The notes: generated from the sequence alone by a model not told the origin. A stretch of DNA of 62,901 bases from Branchiostoma floridae (GCF_000003815.2 NC_049984.1:22018806-22081706), one strand, 5' to 3'. Numbered from the stretch's first letter, positions 48,772-61,823 are shown. Numbers and translations: made by a program.

Positions 48772-49880
48772 CACCTCATTTATCTGCATTAAACCCGTAC
48801 ACCACTATACTCCATTTGGAGCGCCCAAACTCCAGGCACGAATTCTCGTGTTCCTATTTAGGCGAAAAGGAGTCGAATTCATCAACGATAACTTTATTTC
48901 GTATTTGTTAAATGTACTTCTTGATCATGACGATCAAAGATCTTCAGTCATTATATTACTACTAGTAGACACGCCCACTTTTACCCTTCACTCATAAGGC
49001 CCTGCACGAGCTTATCAAGTGCACGGTCCATTTTGTAGTGTTATTTATTCTTCATTCCACCCTTTCTTCCCGCAGATACGATTCGATCACACACATATGC
49101 TGCTCTGTAGTTTTATTACACATCAAGTAAAAAACTACACATCAAGTCAGTTATGTCAGAAACCCGACAAGCTAAGTGTCGATATCGATAACCATTCCGT
49201 CAAGCACAAATAGACTTAAAACATAGCATGCCTTCGAGAGTTTTTACAATTTTTACTTTTCGTAGAGTCTCAAGTTCATTACAGCGGTAGTACTTATCAT
49301 CTTGGCGTGCACAGGCCAAACCATCTCTCTCCCTTTCAAGCTGTCATAATTTGCAGCTTTCATCGATTTACTTGCTCCAGGCATCTTTCATGGGTTTTTA
49401 GAAATTGAGTGATTTCTTGTGTTCACTTGTTTCTCTAAGGTACTCCCGAACTGGTTTACAATCAATTTTCTGAAAAAATGTTCTCCTGCCAGTGGATAGA
49501 TCTGATCAAGAAAAATGAATGGAATACTCGTGAGCTTTCTGATCACCTTCCCTACGCGCCTGCATCTCAAGTGTTTCCACAAGTGCTAAAGCACGGCGAG
49601 GGTCGAAGGATGCTCCAGGTCTTCCCGCATATTGCCTCCTTGATATCATCCGAAGAACGACCTTTTCTCATGACTTTGACTTTATTGAGATCCACATTTA
49701 GCTGACAATATTATGTTACCAGCTATTCTTTCAGTAGTCCACATAAAATACATTAATACACGGACAACATTACATATGATGATGATGATGTATATAAATA
49801 ACATTATTTACATTATAAACTATACAGCTGAGAGAAAATACAAGTTCATTTAGTAACTGTGTTCCAGTGGCAGGCTATAC
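48772..49880. other. Unit B-only intergenic DNA
   Basis: Part of the 2.35 kb missing from unit A. No coding exon recognised; there is a short GATGAT run near 49776. Confidence 0.35.
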
Positions 49881-50540
49881 GGTAGAGGAAGCGCTTCATT
49901 TCTAAATTGGTCCTAGGTTTTGACAGTTTGTTGCAGTTTGTTGTTGTTTACCGTGTTTGGTACCTGGAATAGGTTAGTTGACTGGAATGTGAGTTGGTTG
50001 TACAATGTTTTTGGTAGTCCTGTGTGCACTATCCTGCGGAATGTGGCAAAACTTCTTTTTTGTATTCTATCCTTTACTGGTAACCGCCCCAAGATGTGTA
50101 ACCTTGTTGCACTGTCTGTCTTGTTATCACATCCAAAGGCAAACCTCATAGCCACAACGACGGATCCCTGTGTTACGTCTTTAGCTGTTACCTGACTCTT
50201 CAACTGTTACCTGACACCTGTTTGACAGGTATGACTGAGACCACAGCAATTCGTTGTCTTGTATTCATCCGCAGACTGTCAAAAATAATTTCATAGGATA
50301 CTGTGTCAAAGGCTTTTTAAGAAATACTGCAGCACCTGTCAGAAGCCCTTTGTCCATGTTGTGTAGTATAATTGATCAATCATTCAATGTCGTTGTAGTG
50401 GAATGTTTCAGTCTGAAAATTGACTTTGAAGGGTTTAGAATATTATGCTCGGTAAGGAATTGGTATTGCTTTCTCCAATATTTTCACAACTTATATTGGT
50501 CGATAGTTACTACAGTCAGTTTTGTGCCCACCTGAGAGTA
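49881..50540 (-). mobile_element. Relic of a CR1-like reverse transcriptase
   Basis: On the minus strand, across frameshifts: KAFDTVSYEIIFDSLR, a SYLSNRCQV-like stretch, DVTQGSVV in place of the usual PQGS box, and RLPVKDRIQKRSFATFRRI. The order matches a non-LTR RT palm and C-terminus. Not intact. Confidence 0.55.
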
Positions 50541-51246
50541 TGTTGGGGCCTCATTACCAGTATTAATACTATAAAGTTACTATACAGTATACTATAGACC
50601 CCAGCCAATTCAATGTCTATTTCATATCTCATTTTACGTACAGTGAAAATCAATTTCAGTGAAACAAACATGCCGTTGCACATGTATGGTATCAAGTAGG
50701 AATGCGAAACAACGTTATATCATGAGATTTTGCAAGGTTTTTAAACTTGGATTCCAAATGATTCTGAACATCAAAACACTAAAGACTGGGTTTAAAAGTA
50801 CTTGTGAATAAATTTACATGGAAGATGCATGGCGTGACCATGACGGCGACGGATTCTAAATTTGAGTGCCTTATTGTGCCATTTATATTACTATTTTGTA
50901 TATAGATCTGCTATTCTCCCGGCATCTCTCTCTGCAATGTTGACAGTCGTTATTGATCAGCATAGTTCAATCGACAGAAAAAAAATCACTCAATGCAACG
51001 GAAAGAATCTTTACATTTAATCAGCATTTACTACAAACACGTAACTTTCACTTCAAAGTTAGGACACATGAGTTATCCTTGTCAAAGTACATATTTGGTT
51101 ATCAATAGAAGTTTATTTGCAAGCTAAATTCAAGTACATGGTATAATAATAGGGGATCAACAGTGATAAACATTATTGTAAAAAAGATGCTACCCAAATG
51201 CTCGTGTTGGCTATTTTCAAACATTTCAAATAATCACGTAATTAAC

Positions 51247-51480
51247 TGTGAGGACTGATTTTGATTTGATTTATTTTTACATTCTAAAATCAATTAACAA
51301 AACATGGTACGAAAAAGAACACTTGTTGAATAAAAGCCACAGGGCTTGTTTGTTTTCGAGCCCTCCATCAATGTTAAAAGATAATGACATAAATGTAAAC
51401 AATCAGAAAATATATTGATAGTAAATGAAATTAGATAATAACAATTCAATATCAGAAATGATAATAAAACTAAAGTATGA
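51247..51480 (-). mobile_element. Probable non-LTR retrotransposon 3' end (unit C)
   Basis: Counterpart of 28050-28300, with the same TCAAATCAAAATC-type tail on the minus strand. Confidence 0.4.
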
Positions 51481-51711
51481 ATAAATTATAAGAAAAATAA
51501 GAACAATATCATAGCAAATCAGAGAATATCAACGATGGTACATTGTAAGACCTAAATATACAATAATTGATTACATATGAAAACTATACATTAAAATAAA
51601 ACATAATTAACAGAATGGCGATGTCAGTTTGTAAAATACGAAAATGACCGGAAAGGAAGAAAGAATACATGGGTTGATTTAAAACCTACCTACAATCAGG
51701 GAGGCTACTAC

Positions 51712-52396
51712 GCTAGAGGAATGTGGTTTTGGCTACGTCTGGCATTCTCCCATGTCATCTGTCCTAAATCCATCGCAAATAATTCCATCCATCGACCAAC
51801 GTTTAAAAGATATGTACCTTCAATCTTTCGTGACAGCAATGCGCAAAAACAACAAATTACGAACATACAGATTACTTAAGACTACTTACAACGACGAAAA
51901 ATACTTAAAGATTGCAAACATTCGGCACAGAACAGCCATCACAAAGCTCCGCATTAGTTCACACAGACTCCACATTGAAAAAGGCCGACATAACCACATT
52001 CATCTGGAAGAAAGAATCTGCCAATATTGTAACTTGAATAAGATAGAGGATGAGTGTCACTTCATTGTTGACTGTACTTTATACAACAACGAAAGAAACG
52101 TCCTTTTTGAAAATATACAACATTTGTTTCCTAATTTCTGATTCTTGAATACCACGGAAAAATTCATATTTCTCATGCAACTAGATAAACCATACATTAT
52201 TGATTCCATCTGTCCTTATGTTTATAACTGTTTTAAGAAGCGAGAAGAAGTTGAACTTGTACATACTAGAATGTATCAGCATATGTAGAGATGATAAGAT
52301 ACCTTTTTGTCAAATTTGTACCTTATCACTAGCGCTACGACCTGTACTTAGCTTGTTTGAGCACAAACGTACAATAAAGGTCATTCATTCATACAA
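51712..52396 (+). mobile_element. Non-LTR retrotransposon 3' end inserted in unit C
   Basis: Absent at the matching place in unit B (GAGGCTACTACAATCAAT near 28616). From 51752 the frame encodes the RT C-terminal block: RTYRLLKTTYNDEKYLKIAN, AITKLRISSHRLHIEKGRHN, then C-x2-C...HFIVDCTLY. After one stop comes PYVYNCFKKREEVELVH. It ends AATAAAGGTCATTCATTCAT, a simple tail. Related to, but clearly diverged from, the element at 39791-41316. Confidence 0.75.
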
Positions 52397-52624
52397 TCAA
52401 TTTTCCATTCATATTAAACAATCTATTGTGGTAGGGACATTCGATTTAGGTGGTTAATCTAGCATTGAATTAGAAATCTAGTCTTACGAAGCTATCAAGC
52501 GTGTTTGGAAGAACGTTTCTAAGGAACTTGAACGTGAAGAATCTATTAAATAAATGTGGGTAATATTTAACGAAGTTGCATACAATACACGCGTGCTAGT
52601 TTTGCATAACTTACATGTCTGCAT

Positions 52625-52780
52625 TATATATATATATATATATATGTAGACAGAGGGAGACAGACAGACAGACATGCGTAGGGCGGAAGACAGAGCTAGA
52701 TGGAGGAGGCTGGTGCAACGAATTATCATGGGGCCCAACGACCCACAAGAAGGTCAAGGGATAGGTGAGGTGAGGATATA
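52625..52780 (+). repeat. AT/GACA microsatellite and retrotransposon 3' remnant (unit C)
   Basis: Counterpart of 28848-29003. Confidence 0.45.
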
Positions 52781-52959
52781 TATAGATATATAGACCTACA
52801 CATGTACACAGTTATCGAAATACAGTAATTGTACAGAGCGTTTCCATTACGCCGTTACAAAATTACAACGCCACTTACTTTTGTATCAAGTTATCATGAT
52901 ATTTTCTTTACTCATCTACAATGCTGATACCTCCTAATTTGTGGCCCTGAAATGTACAT

Positions 52960-55900
52960 CTATACCGTTAGCTTAGATGTAATGACTGGTGTTCCAGTAG
53001 TGCTCCTATCTTTTGTTTCTTTGTCACAAGCAACTTTGAAAACGTCCACTAGCAGGTTGATGAACTCGAAGACTGTGATAACCGATAGTCCTACATACAG
53101 CCCCAAAAGTCCACCTAGGCCACTAAGTAATGATTCTTCAGTATAGGTTGGATTCTCGGTGATCAACTCGTAGTTCAAGTCACGGAAGTACACGTGGACC
53201 CTCGCGAGATTTTGACGCAGTTCTTCGGGGTTGAGTGGTAGATTTTGAGACTGACTTCTGGTGTGAATGTTCTCCAGCACGTACCAGACGTAACTATCTG
53301 ACGGCCACATGGAAGATGACAGCCAAAGTGTGTAGGAATCCTCAGTACAGGATTGGTGACAGTCGCAGGGCAAGTCGCCGTCCTCGTGGCGTTTTCGGAC
53401 TTCCTGACGACAACACTCTTGTGTATTGTTCAGTACACTACACAGTGTACTATTCATGGCAATCAGCTCATCAGAACAGCCGCACTTCTCCAGCAATGCT
53501 GCCTGCAGACACGAATGTTGACAAGTCTCGTACGTGTACATCCCGTCGTACAACACATCTCTTTCCTGATAGGAAGTGCAGTCTCCGTACGGAAACGACT
53601 GTCTTCGTACTGAACTACGTTTCAAGCCGACGAAAGTACTCTCTCCGGGTTTGGTATTGATAGCGTTGCCTTCAGGAAATGGCGTTGACCCTACGTCATG
53701 GATTGTAATTTTTGCGCCTGGGGACTGACCGAAGAGCCCTACGTATTCGGTCGCCTCGATTGAAAGTGTCAATTTTAAACCGTACTCCGCTCCTACCTTG
53801 GTCGTGTTTCGCACTAAGCCGTCTTCACCATGGTTAAAAGTGAAACAGTTGCCATACTTGGCGTTCTGTATCACTTTGAAATCATCCAACGAGCAACGTT
53901 CTTTGTCAAACGTGCATTGGAGAATGAGCTCTTCCTTACGATGACCCATCTCTACAATCTCCTCTCTCGTAGCCATTGAAAAGTCTGTGATGTCTGTGTA
54001 GTCATCTGTGTTAGAGCTGAGGAGGAATTCGGCCCAGTCGTTCTCTCCAGCAACAGAGTTTAGCTTCAAGTCAACGCAGCCTACTTCGCAACGTTCAATA
54101 CTGCAGTATTCCCAGTCCTGTTCTCCGGTGTAGCACCATGGTGCCTTGGCCGGGTGATCCGGTATGTTACGGCAGTAGTTTTCGGAGAGATCTGCATCCG
54201 GGTACAGCGAGGGTGTGGTACAATGATACTGTGGATCATGGGAATCCCATTTCTGACACGTTCGGCCGGTCCTGGTGACGTTCTGCTTGCCTCTGTAGTT
54301 ATGGCCACGCCCCACAATACATTCGGGTTCTGTACACATCACCTGATGACGGTGATAAAACTGAACAGTATTATGGTTTGTACTTTTTAGACTACAGCTT
54401 GAGGATCTGCAGCCAACTATTTCCAAGCGTAATCCGCCCCGTCCTTTCCATGACAACGGGTGCAAACGTACATATCGTGTTGTGACTGCGCGTGATAAGT
54501 AGACGTGGTTTGGAGTGTAGTTATCTTTACTTCCCCAGAACACCGTCAAGAATCATCGTCGCTATATGTCTGCCACTGATTTCCATCGACACTAAAGGAT
54601 AAAGAGAAGGTTGTGACATAACCGCCAGCGCTACCACCTCCTTGTATGATCACCCCTGATAGTACATGTGAGTCCCGTAAGTCCACCTGTATCCATGGCA
54701 TGGTGTCATCTTCGTCCATCATCCAATAGGACCTGCTGTTGAGGCGGGCATGGTTTGGTGTGTGTTGTTGGTCAGAGAAAGAGGAGGCATTGATCTGATC
54801 ATGTGTAATGATGCCACTCTCCATGCCTAGTGGGTTGTTACAGCCAATGAAACCATTTGTCACATTAGCTCTCTGTGGCAAGGATAAATCTGATGGTATC
54901 GGATGTGACACTGGGTTACAACAATAGACAGGGAAAGCCGTGACATTGGTTGAAGTTGTATTTCCGTAGGTTGCGCCATCTAAACAGTTATGGTCTGACG
55001 TGTTGCACAGAGTTTGAAGTGTGACCACGCCGTTCAATTCTTCAAACCATGAAAAACCTGTGTTCCTGACTCCGTCGTCATACAAGGTATTGAGTTGAAA
55101 GCGCGAACAAGCCTGTTTGCCTCCCGTACCGCACAGTGTAAAGGCCTCTGATTGGTTCGAAAACGTGTCCTCACTTAGAAAGAAACTTTCTTCACAACAC
55201 AGTGCTTGGTATCCCTTCGATCGATCGGTTTCGAATAAAGGAATTTTATTACCTATGCAATTATCGCCAACGTTGCATCCGCACGTTTCGTTCAATAGTG
55301 CAACTTTGTCAGCCATGTTGATCCACGCGAGATCTTCTGGGTAATCATCGCGCCTTATGGAAGCATCATGGACAGTAGTCAGTTGTGAAGGTAAGCAAAG
55401 TTGCATACCCCGGTCATGGCAGGCCGTTTCTGCACTGCTGTGATTCTTGTAGGTTTCTTCTGTCAGCTCAAACAGGGAGTCACAGCAGTAGGCCACACTG
55501 CTCACGGCGTTCGATTGGCGATAACGATATATACTTTTAAAGCAGAGTTCCGTAGTTGTGTTGGTGCAGTCTTCTTCAAACGTGGCTTCCAAACCAGATT
55601 CGTTGATCCAGCCCCATTCACTTGCCACCATGTCTCGAAAGGTGTTTAGCAAAACGAGTTGTTCCAGTGAACACAGTTGTTTTCCTCGTTCTTCACAGTA
55701 CTGAGCGGCAAAAGCGTGTTGGTAAAACTTGTGCCGTGTGGGGAACACTGGTTCGTCGTCAGTTTCGCTGATGGGACATTTCGCGATGGACTGACAGGGA
55801 TCGGAAGTCAGGTTTACTTGGCTGGAATCCGAGACAGATGGACAGACTAAGTCGGTGCTGTTTTGATCAGGTGCAAATCGGCAGAAGTTTTCCTCCAGGC

Positions 55901-56922
55901 AGAAGTCAAAGTGACGGTTTGGGCAAGTCCAGTCTTGGCAGGTGGCGTTACCAGAAGAGCGTACGGTCCCACGGTATGTAGTGACATTGGACACACAATC
56001 TTTGCTACTGCAGCTGATGGAGCTGGGATCTATAGTGTTTATCATTGGAAATGGAGCACGAGCAAAGATGCAGTCATCTTCTTCACATCCCAAAAACTCC
56101 ACACGGAGATTCTTTCTGCCCCAACCATTGAAACGCGGTAGAATGGCGACGTGTCGGGTAAAGATAGGATTAGGCAGATGCTGGAAGTTGTAGCCATTGC
56201 TGTTGACATGACCGCAAAAGAGGGCGGCTTCCCCATACTCATCTACATAATCAATCCAATCAGATGACGTCATGCCGTGCTGTATGGCGTAAGTCTGAAC
56301 TGATTCCTCGTCTCCTTGGGTTATGAGTCCCGTCAGAATAACTGTTTTGCCAAAATCTACCTCGAACCGCGGATTCTCGTCATAATAGGGATCAAATTGC
56401 CACGGGACCATGGAATTCAAGCGACCGTAAACTGGTGGATGCTCGTCAAATGACGACGCTGAAATTTGGTGATCGAGAATTTTGCCGCTTTCCATGCCAA
56501 GCGGATTACTGCATCCGGGGACTTTAGCCATGCATCCCGATTGCACACACATTTGGGGAGAGCAACAAAACAAACCAGCTCCTCGTGGGGTCGTGTTGAT
56601 TGGCAGCACTCCACGGTAGCATGTCGATGCGGTGCTATTTGAACAACCGTCGCTTAACATCATCTGTACGTCATGTAGTTTTGGCATACCAAACCAACCC
56701 CAGTTGTCAAACCGCCTGCCATCATTGTATGCCGTAATCAGCTGACTAGCGGTACACGGCTCGCCTTGCATCTCGCCAATTAAGTTCGCGCATGCGTATG
56801 GGTTTAAAGCTTCCATGTGAGTTTCAAACGTCGTATGAGTCAGTTGAATGTAACTGTCAGCGGGACAGCAGAATGCTGCATTGAGCTTCGATGGTATGTC
56901 CTTGATTCGTCTCAGCATGATC
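52960..56922 (-). pseudogene. Copy C exon 6 (frameshifted)
   Basis: Acceptor TTTACAG as in copy A. The part before the shift, 56922-54546, keeps Cys modules 2-5, discoidin 1, the half-kringle and most of discoidin 2. Amino-acid differences from A cluster in discoidin 1 and Cys modules 4-5. Confidence 0.8.
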
Positions 56923-57460
56923 CTGTAAACCATACATGAGTATTACTTACCGTGCATCCAAAAATAATTGGTTATCCATACTATACATGTTATAGCAGGC
57001 AATGAACCTCATAATACCTCTTGTGCTAGTTGATAAAAGTCCTACAACCCCTGTAAAACAGATTTTTTACGGGTGTTAGTAGGAGAGCCAATCCAACTAT
57101 GCTTTTTTGTAAGTGTGTGTTTTATTGCCTAAGTTTGCATCGGCTTAGGCAATACATTGTTAACTACCAGTGATTTACAACTCTCAAGGGTAAAAAGCAC
57201 ATTATAAACAACAGCTCCCATTCTACGTATTGAAGTGTTCTGAAAAGATAAATATTTGTATGTCATCAAGATCGCTTTTAGACAATCTTGACACCAGTGA
57301 AAAAGATTTGAACATTTTGCACATTCATTGAGGTAATAAATGGGATGAAAGAGGCCCTAATTTGAGATTCACCAATTTGGAATGTGGCAAAAAAAAAAAA
57401 AAACTCCTGTGAATTGCGGTGCTTTGTTACTGGTTTAGGCAAGTATTCTCTGAAAGTTAA

Positions 57461-58394
57461 CCCTATCCAGACTGGGCTTTTTGGGCCTTCCCTGGCCTGG
57501 GGGGGGGGGGGGGGGGCTCATTCAACCCCCCTTCGGATTTTCAAAACGGGTTAATGGGGGAACACCAAATTTGCAGGGGAGGGGGGGGGTTTGCTCATTC
57601 GAGTTTTATAATTCGTGAAATTTTTATATCATTATGACGTAAAATGACGTCATTATGACGTCATTAATTGATATTTTGGGCTAACGGGGAATTCCCATAA
57701 TACCTAGATATCTCACTGAAAAAGTTACCAATAATGTTTTTTTATCAATATTTAAGTGTTACAAGACTTCTGTTGTCAAAAGCCGACGCAACGACGTCAA
57801 AATGACGTCATAGAATGACGTCATCTGTAGTTTAGCTATCCGCCACCTTGGATTATCAACCTTCAATTTTTCAAGATACATTTTTTTTAAACATATAACG
57901 CTAAAACCCCATGGAAATGGATTAGAAACGTTCACAGGAATGTTTTCTGTAAGAAAATACCACGAAGTCATGAAATCTTAGTGAAAATAAGCTTGTTATA
58001 CTTTAAATCATGATATTGTCGGCCATCTTGGATTTTGACCAATTACGTCATCTCATTAGCATAATTTATGAATATTTCATTATGAATGTTCAACTAAGAT
58101 GTGTTAGATATTAAAGATATATGAAAAGAAGTTTAGTTTAGAAAGAAAATCTTAAAATCCCATTGTTTAACCAAAATTAGTGATTTTTTTAAAATTTGCC
58201 TTTCAGAAACCCGTTGCCATGGCAACACGAAAAATCATAAACTTACCCAATTTTTAAAAAAAATGTTGCCAACAATATTCTAGGAAAACTCACGAAGTTT
58301 GGTTGTTCTAGCACAAACCGTTTGGGAGATATAGGAGGTCAAAGTTGGCGCGGGCACTTTTAGCCACACACCCCCCCCCCCAGTCTGGGTAGGG
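57461..58394. mobile_element. piggyBac-type MITE in copy C intron 5
   Basis: 934 bp flanked by TTAA at 57457-57460 and 58395-58398. The ends are inverted repeats CCCTATCCAGACTGGG and CCCTACCCAGACTGGGG. TTAA target and CCCT ends are the piggyBac signature. G and C runs up to 18 flank the subterminal regions. No transposase. Copies A and B have nothing at this place. Confidence 0.85.
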
Positions 58395-58476
58395 TTAAAG
58401 GAGTCTTATAGTCTCGAAACTAGCTGTCAACACGCAGACGGCCATTCAAGGTGAAACAGACTTTCTAAGTCCGCAC

Positions 58477-58644
58477 CTGTTACTGTAACACTCGTCACAA
58501 GCGTCGTGTTCCGTCCCTGTGCACGGATGGGAGATCCTTGCTGCCCAGCCTTCTCGGCTGAAGTAGCTCCATTCAGTCCGTAAGTACTCATTGGATGGCT
58601 CTCCGAGGAGCTGAGCCAACGTGCACAGTTGTTTGAATCTGAGC
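58477..58644 (-). CDS. Copy C exon 5: first Cys module
   Basis: 168 bp, acceptor TTCCAG, donor GTGCGG, phase 2 both sides. It is three codons longer than in copy A (NEYLRTEW versus DETEW). It shows that exon 5 is ancestral and that copy B lost it. Confidence 0.8.
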
Positions 58645-59118
58645 CTGGAATGGAAATGGAATACTTTTTAAGACAGGTGTTGGTCTCGATTGCAAGTTAT
58701 GACGTGCCTTCTTGCCAAGCTGACAGATCAGTGTGAATCCTGTTTTTTGTTTTTAATTACTAGATTATTGTTCTTTAATTGTACTGTCAATTAATATTGT
58801 TCGTCCTTCTGGGCCATAATGCCTGACAATAAAAGACAACAGATCACCATCGTTTAGCCCCTTTCTGTACCAGCACCAGGATGAGAAATGTTTATTTGAG
58901 TGTCTACTCACCAGAGTAGTTTAAATGTCTTTAAAAACTCTTTCATCTATTTCTAGTCGACTGCAAAATCAAAAAAAAAATCAATATCTAGAAAATGACA
59001 GAATACAATACCAATTTAAGCAAAGGAAATAAAACTTTCCAACGTAAACAGGTTTGATAACTATGTTATCTATCTTTTCCATATTAAGATAAAACTTAAG
59101 TACGTTATTGCTGACTTA

Positions 59119-59987
59119 GGCCATGTTGATTTGATTATATGGATCGCTCGCACCAATTTTCGGCCATTTCCCCCACCCCCCCCAAATTTTTTTAACACAC
59201 AGTAAATTGTGCAAAGCAGCTGTAAAATGGGCACATATATTCCGTAGATTAAAAAAAAAAGAATAAGAAAACAGGTAACTAATGACATAGAATGCCAAAA
59301 TAAATCTAAAGTCAAATAATAAGATGTGAAAGGACAGAAAGAAGAAAAAAAAATTGTTGGTAGGGGGAGGTACCAGTTAATTCAGGTACAGGTCCCATTC
59401 AGGTCCAGAGGATCATTTGCAGGTCCAGACCTGAACCTGGACCAGATTGTCTGTGGCCGTGGAAACTTGAGAACTGACAATACTCAAAACAATGGTAATT
59501 GGTCAATTTTGCTACAAAGGAATCTGTTTGGTGGATTATCTGACTCCCAGTGGCATTTTAAAATCCCATCTCCATGTAATCAAGGCTAACTGCCTCTGTA
59601 TCTTTGACTGTAGAAACTTGGTACAAGGGACCTCTACTCACTTCGCTTTTGTTGTCTTCTTGGCCCGGTAAGACCCCAAACACCTGCCGACATATTGTGT
59701 CCATTTTGTAATTGGAGAAACCTGTTCGTCTGAGTTTTTTAGGTCTGTTTTGTCGGATTGGTCCAAGAAGAAAAAAAACGTTTTGCACCCGTATGATGTA
59801 CTGGTCCCTACACCTAATTGTTGGTATACCATACCATGTGTTTGTAGTCCTATGTTCAACCTTCCTGGCCACATTGATTTCATATTGAAGGCAACTTTTT
59901 TTTGGCCAAACTTTTTTTTATTTTCTCGCTCGCATCATTTTTGGAGCTCCCAGAGGATGTCATCCATATAATCAAATCAACATGGCC
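59119..59987. mobile_element. Harbinger-type MITE ending inside a splice donor
   Basis: 869 bp with 24-bp inverted ends (GGCCATGTTGATTTGATTAT) flanked by TTA on both sides (59116-59118 and 59988-59990); the empty site in copy A reads GCTGACTTACCTGC. The 3-bp TTA duplication and GGCC end fit PIF/Harbinger. The right end sits at position +5 of the exon 4 donor. No transposase. Confidence 0.85.
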
Positions 59988-59991
59988 TTAC

Positions 59992-60219
59992 CTGCATTCT
60001 GTCGAGGCATCTAAACTGTCGTCGGAGAGGAAGATGTTCATCAATTCATCCCCTCTGTTGTTTTCTGAATCTCCAACACCGCCGCCGTACTCCAGGTCGA
60101 TTTCGATGTCCTCTTCTATTTCCTTTGCCCACAAGTAGTCCGACACATCACGTGCTGTTCGCTCATCCAGCTCGAGCAGAGATTCATGCCGGGACCCTTG
60201 TAACATGGATTTTCGCAGC
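59992..60219 (-). CDS. Copy C exon 4: variable acidic linker
   Basis: 228 bp, acceptor AATTACAG, donor GTAAGG. It starts RLRKSMLQGSRHESLLELDE and ends DSLDASTEC like copy A. The middle (EIEEDIEIDLEYGGGVGDSE) is longer and different. Confidence 0.8.
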
Positions 60220-60510
60220 CTGTAATTGAAATAAACGTGTCCGAATCGACATTGGTAAAAGTTCACTAAGTTAAGTTAACGATCGCATGCAAGGGTGCTG
60301 TTTCACTGTGGTTTCACTATGGTTTTGATAGTTTCTTGAGGTTGATCAACTCCCCGGCTTGTGTCAAAGTGGCTTCCAAGGTTCCCCCCTTTGGAACCAT
60401 AATCAACGAGAGGCACTTTCAGCTTCCTCAAGAATGTGGTCATTTTCTAACAGACATACTGACCTGTTAACTTGAAAGTTCATCTGTGTTGGTAGAAGTC
60501 AATACTCTAG

Positions 60511-60721
60511 TATTGAATAGTTAAACTGCAATATCCAACACAAAAAATTGACTTCCTGCAACCTACGATCCACTGCTTACTGAGTCACATGTCCTGTCTG
60601 CATAACGTGACGTTACGACAGCAGTGAATTGTTCATTCCTTGACAATTACTGGTGCTGCTCAGTCGAAAATGTGGGTTAGTCCAATTTTTGTCTTGGATA
60701 TTACAGTTTAACTATTCAATA
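60511..60721. mobile_element. Short TIR element next to copy C exon 3
   Basis: 211 bp with 43-44-bp inverted ends containing TAATATCCAACACAAAAA-like sequence. The middle has GTCACATG and AACGTGACGTTACG words related to 10848-10982. It ends 9 bp from the exon 3 boundary. Confidence 0.65.
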
Positions 60722-60729
60722 ATACTGAC

Positions 60730-60891
60730 CTGTTGTTGTTGCAGACCGTGACTGACGGAAAAGTGAGCTTCTTGCTGTCTACAACCTTGATGTCGACATT
60801 CACCGGGTACTCAAAGTACGACTTGATCAGGATGGCGGACTGATACACGAACAACGCGGTGCAGGTGACAAGAATGATGGTCCAAATAACC
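60730..60891 (-). CDS. Copy C exon 3: TM1 and post-TM1 motif
   Basis: 162 bp, acceptor TTCATAG, donor GTCAGTAT. It encodes VIWTIILVTCTALFVYQSAI and ends with FPSVTVCNNN; only a few substitutions from A. Confidence 0.88.
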
Positions 60892-61680
60892 CTATGAACC
60901 GATTGGAGGAAAGAGAGAGAAATAAGAGAAAGCTCCAGATACTGTGTCATTGATTAGCATTTCATTTGATAATTATAAAGTCAAGAAGTCGTATACGTTT
61001 ACACAACACTCCGCTTAGTACTATTGCAACATTACAAACATGTTTGATTCTGTGAGGGTGATCGCTATTTCTCATCACATCGAGGGTATTTGACGACTGG
61101 CAGACAGAACGACTTTAGCAGATTAGATCACTCGTTGGTATGAAAATTTCTTCAAGGCACGTTGATTTGCTAACATCTGGGAACCCCCAAAACTGATTCG
61201 AGTGTGCGAAAAAAAAATGATTTTGACCATGAAATTTGACTTTATTATGAAATCTAAAGTACGAAATATTAAAAAATGTCCAAACACACATTAAAGCGTG
61301 TGGATTCGTCTTCGTTCACTTTGCGATTGACGGTGGCAATCTATGACATTAGTATATGTTTTCCTATGTATATGTATCAAATCTACGGCACATATTTGCT
61401 CGTTCTGCAGCTTCTTTGTAGCATTTACAGCATGGATGAAATTGTTTTTGGACAACTGATGCACGCGTGGACATCAACCATATGATCAAATTGACTTGGT
61501 CTTAGCAGGTCAAATCACCAATTGAGGCGTGAATTAATATTTTGTCTTCCGCCTGCTGTTTTCGACTACCACTGCTTCACCACAATATCCACCGCAATAT
61601 CATCAACATTGCTTGTATTACAAACAAACTAATAATAATGTTAAGCTATGAGAATTATATGTCCATGCATGCGCTATCAC

Positions 61681-61760
61681 CTTGATCTGGTAGTGTTAGC
61701 TTCTGCCACACGACTGACACCATGAGCGGTAGTGGTGGTACAGAATTCTTTGGTCATCGT
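61681..61760 (-). CDS. Copy C exon 2: His-Gly motif
   Basis: 80 bp, acceptor TCAACAG, donor GTGATAG. TTTTAHGVSRVAE is conserved, with an Ala-to-Thr change before it. Confidence 0.85.
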
Positions 61761-61823
61761 CTGTTGACATAGGAAAACGTGATAACGTTAATGCACACAG
61801 GTAACGAATACTTGGCCTAGTTT

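Larger units (their letters stand above)
27725..50921. repeat. Tandem segmental duplication unit B
   Basis: The left boundary is where GCATCTCTCTCTGCAATGTT appears, a string that recurs at 50924 at the start of unit C. It contains gene copy B and intergenic DNA matching unit A. Unit-specific features are a full fold-back element at 44080, a short satellite array and about 2.35 kb (48567-50921) that unit A lost. Confidence 0.85.
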
